Positions 63,265-64,000 of a stretch of DNA of 64,000 nucleotides are shown piece by piece; within the stretch, counting starts at the first letter, position 1; every line of letters begins with the position of its first letter. Made by a program: the position numbers and the translations under genes. The stretch covers positions 248,001 through 312,000 of the forward strand of contig NC_007964.1 in the NCBI RefSeq assembly GCF_000013885.1, read 5' to 3'. This stretch comes from Nitrobacter hamburgensis X14 (GTDB lineage Bacteria > Pseudomonadota > Alphaproteobacteria > Rhizobiales > Xanthobacteraceae). The notes below the pieces were generated by a model, which was not told the DNA's origin, searched no databases, and worked only from the letters and a program-made list of their open reading frames with translations.

Positions 63265-63450
63265 ATGAGCGGCAATCTCGAGAACAGATTGCGCAAACTG
63301 GAATCGGCCTCGATGTCCTCTTGGACGCCATGTCGCCGAATTATGGGCTGCACAGTGGTTGAGTGCGAGGCGACGATGACCGCTATGGTTTCCGCTAACC
63401 AGGCCTCACGGTCTGATCGCTTCATCTATCGTTTGATGGTGTCACCATGA
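63265..63450 (+). CDS. Small phage-like protein, first of an overlapping array
   Basis: 61 residues, MSGNLENRLRKLESASMSSW to RLMVSP. It begins with the pattern NRLxKLE shared with the next genes. Its TGA overlaps the ATG of the following gene (ATGA 63447-63450). No family recognised. It starts 20 bp past the IS701 element. Short Arg/Leu/Glu-headed proteins of this kind are found in prophages of related bacteria upstream of terminase genes. Confidence 0.5.
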   Translation: MSGNLENRLRKLESASMSSWTPCRRIMGCTVVECEATMTAMVSANQASRSDRFIYRLMVSP

Positions 63451-63681
63451 CGGCCCGCAGCATCACCACGCGCATTGAAAAGCTGGAAGCGCGTCGACGC
63501 AACGATGACGAAATGCTGATGCTGTGGCGCAAGCCCGGGAGCGATATCGGCGCGGCGGTGTTGTCGGCGAACAAGGCCGGGCTGTTCCGGCTCCGGCGAT
63601 CTGGTGTTGTGCGGTGAATGGTATGGCGACGGCGATTTGCCTGCCGCGCGATGGGTCCGGCGCGTCAAGGGGGAGATTTGA
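63447..63681 (+). pseudogene. Small phage-like protein gene, probably frameshifted
   Basis: It begins MTARSITTRIEKLEARRRND and continues to NKAGLFR. The same frame ends at 63617, but shifting one base near 63590-63600 gives a natural ending GSGDLVLCGEWYGDGDLPA and RWVRRVKGEI with TGA at 63679-63681. The span is 78 codons plus one base, so one base has been lost or gained. Both ends overlap neighbours (ATGA and TTGA). Confidence 0.55.
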
Positions 63682-63839
63682 CGCTCCCGGAACAGGATAG
63701 CCTCTACCAGACGTTTAGAAACCGGATTGTCGCCAGCGCAGACGATACCAAGGCCACGGGCCCAACGGACGCTCCGCCCTATCTCTGCACGTGGCCCGAC
63801 GAGGCGCTGTGGTCGGCTGCTTTAGAGGTCTGGACATGA
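63678..63839 (+). CDS. Small phage-like protein with TTG start
   Basis: 53 residues, LTLPEQDSLYQTFRNRIVAS to AALEVWT. The TTG start overlaps the preceding TGA (TTGA 63678-63681), and its own TGA (63837-63839) overlaps the next ATG (ATGA). The frame continues upstream to an ATG at 63618, but that extension overlaps the previous gene. Unknown function. Confidence 0.45.
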   Translation: MTLPEQDSLYQTFRNRIVASADDTKATGPTDAPPYLCTWPDEALWSAALEVWT

Positions 63840-64000
63840 GGACAGCACTTGAGCGCCGTTTGGCAGCACTAGAACAGCGCAAGTCCGTGAAGACCCGACA
63901 AATGCATGTCATCAGGGCGACCGATCACGACGACAGCATGCGTCAAATTTCCGAGTTGATGACCGCCGGCGCCGTTGATCAGAACGACGGTTTCCTGTGC
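63836..64000 (+). CDS. Small phage-like protein, 3' end outside window
   Basis: 55 codons visible, MRTALERRLAALEQRKSVKT to QNDGFLC, open at the right edge. The N-terminus ERRLAALEQRK repeats the pattern of 63265 and 63447, suggesting tandem paralogues. The ATG overlaps the stop of the previous gene. Confidence 0.5.
   Translation, partial: MRTALERRLAALEQRKSVKTRQMHVIRATDHDDSMRQISELMTAGAVDQNDGFLC

Noticed and set aside
63265..63425. N-terminal 70 residues of the long frame that includes the IS701 transposase (MKRSDREAWL start)
   Set aside because: They lie outside the IS end at 63241-63245 and are the complement of the small phage-like gene; the transposase starts inside the element.

Overview
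The window is a GC-rich stretch of chromosome from an alphaproteobacterium of the Bradyrhizobium / Rhodopseudomonas / Nitrobacter group (Nitrobacteraceae). The basis is the gene families taken together: RegB/RegA redox regulators, the alphaproteobacterial F0 order atpI-B-E-b'-b, C4-pathway hemA, Omp25/RopB-type porins, intracellular PHA depolymerase, BA14K and IalB proteins, MmcB, and the intergenic palindromic repeats. Nitrobacter is a possible genus, but the sequence does not settle it. No rRNA or tRNA gene and no CRISPR array was seen.

Layout. 1-10 kb: 3' end of glnD, a decayed ABC-transporter binding-protein tail, PBP1A, a YgjP-type zinc peptidase, phaZ, regB/regA, mmcB and a metallo-beta-lactamase-fold hydrolase. 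10-18 kb: DUF1236 protein, a PAS-rich hybrid histidine kinase, an OmpA-like protein, htpX, an acetyltransferase and an outer-membrane protein made of two tandem beta-barrel domains. 18-25 kb: Lhr-type helicase and PdeM nuclease, a LysR regulator divergent from an EamA exporter, and a TauE/SafE exporter with a TIGR02186 partner. 25.7-27.1 kb: an IS5-type insertion sequence with a frameshifted transposase. 27-37 kb: a PodJ-like polarity protein, MarR regulator, gshA, PAN-domain protein, tldD-lepB and an IalB-like protein. 37-46 kb: the aa3 cytochrome c oxidase cluster ctaC-ctaD-ctaB-small ORF-ctaG-ctaE-DUF983, then thrC, an M16 peptidase and an acetyltransferase. 47.9-50.6 kb: the F0 operon with a recognisable sigma-70 promoter. 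51-60 kb: small exported proteins, a CrbR/CrbS-like (acetate-switch type) two-component pair, a frameshifted FixJ-like regulator, hemA and bioB. 60.7-64 kb: a RopB-like porin, a decayed IS701-type element, and the start of a run of tiny overlapping genes that looks like a prophage edge.

How it works together. Much of the window is respiratory and energy metabolism: the terminal oxidase with its heme-O and copper assembly factors, the F0 rotor and stator, heme precursor synthesis and redox sensing by RegBA. Envelope maintenance (PBP1A, signal peptidase, HtpX, porins, polarity factor) makes up most of the rest.

The most unusual layer is intergenic. A roughly 102-bp repeat family with TAGAGC...GCTCTA ends occurs at least seven times. 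It supplies or overlaps stop codons of lepB and the M16 peptidase gene, forms part of the regB leader, and provides the CTAG into which an IS inserted. I did not find a clearly new multi-gene system. The best leads are the repeat family and its links to gene ends and ISs, the twin hairpins between ctaD and ctaB, the duplicated-barrel porin, and the ATGA-coupled small-ORF array at the right end.
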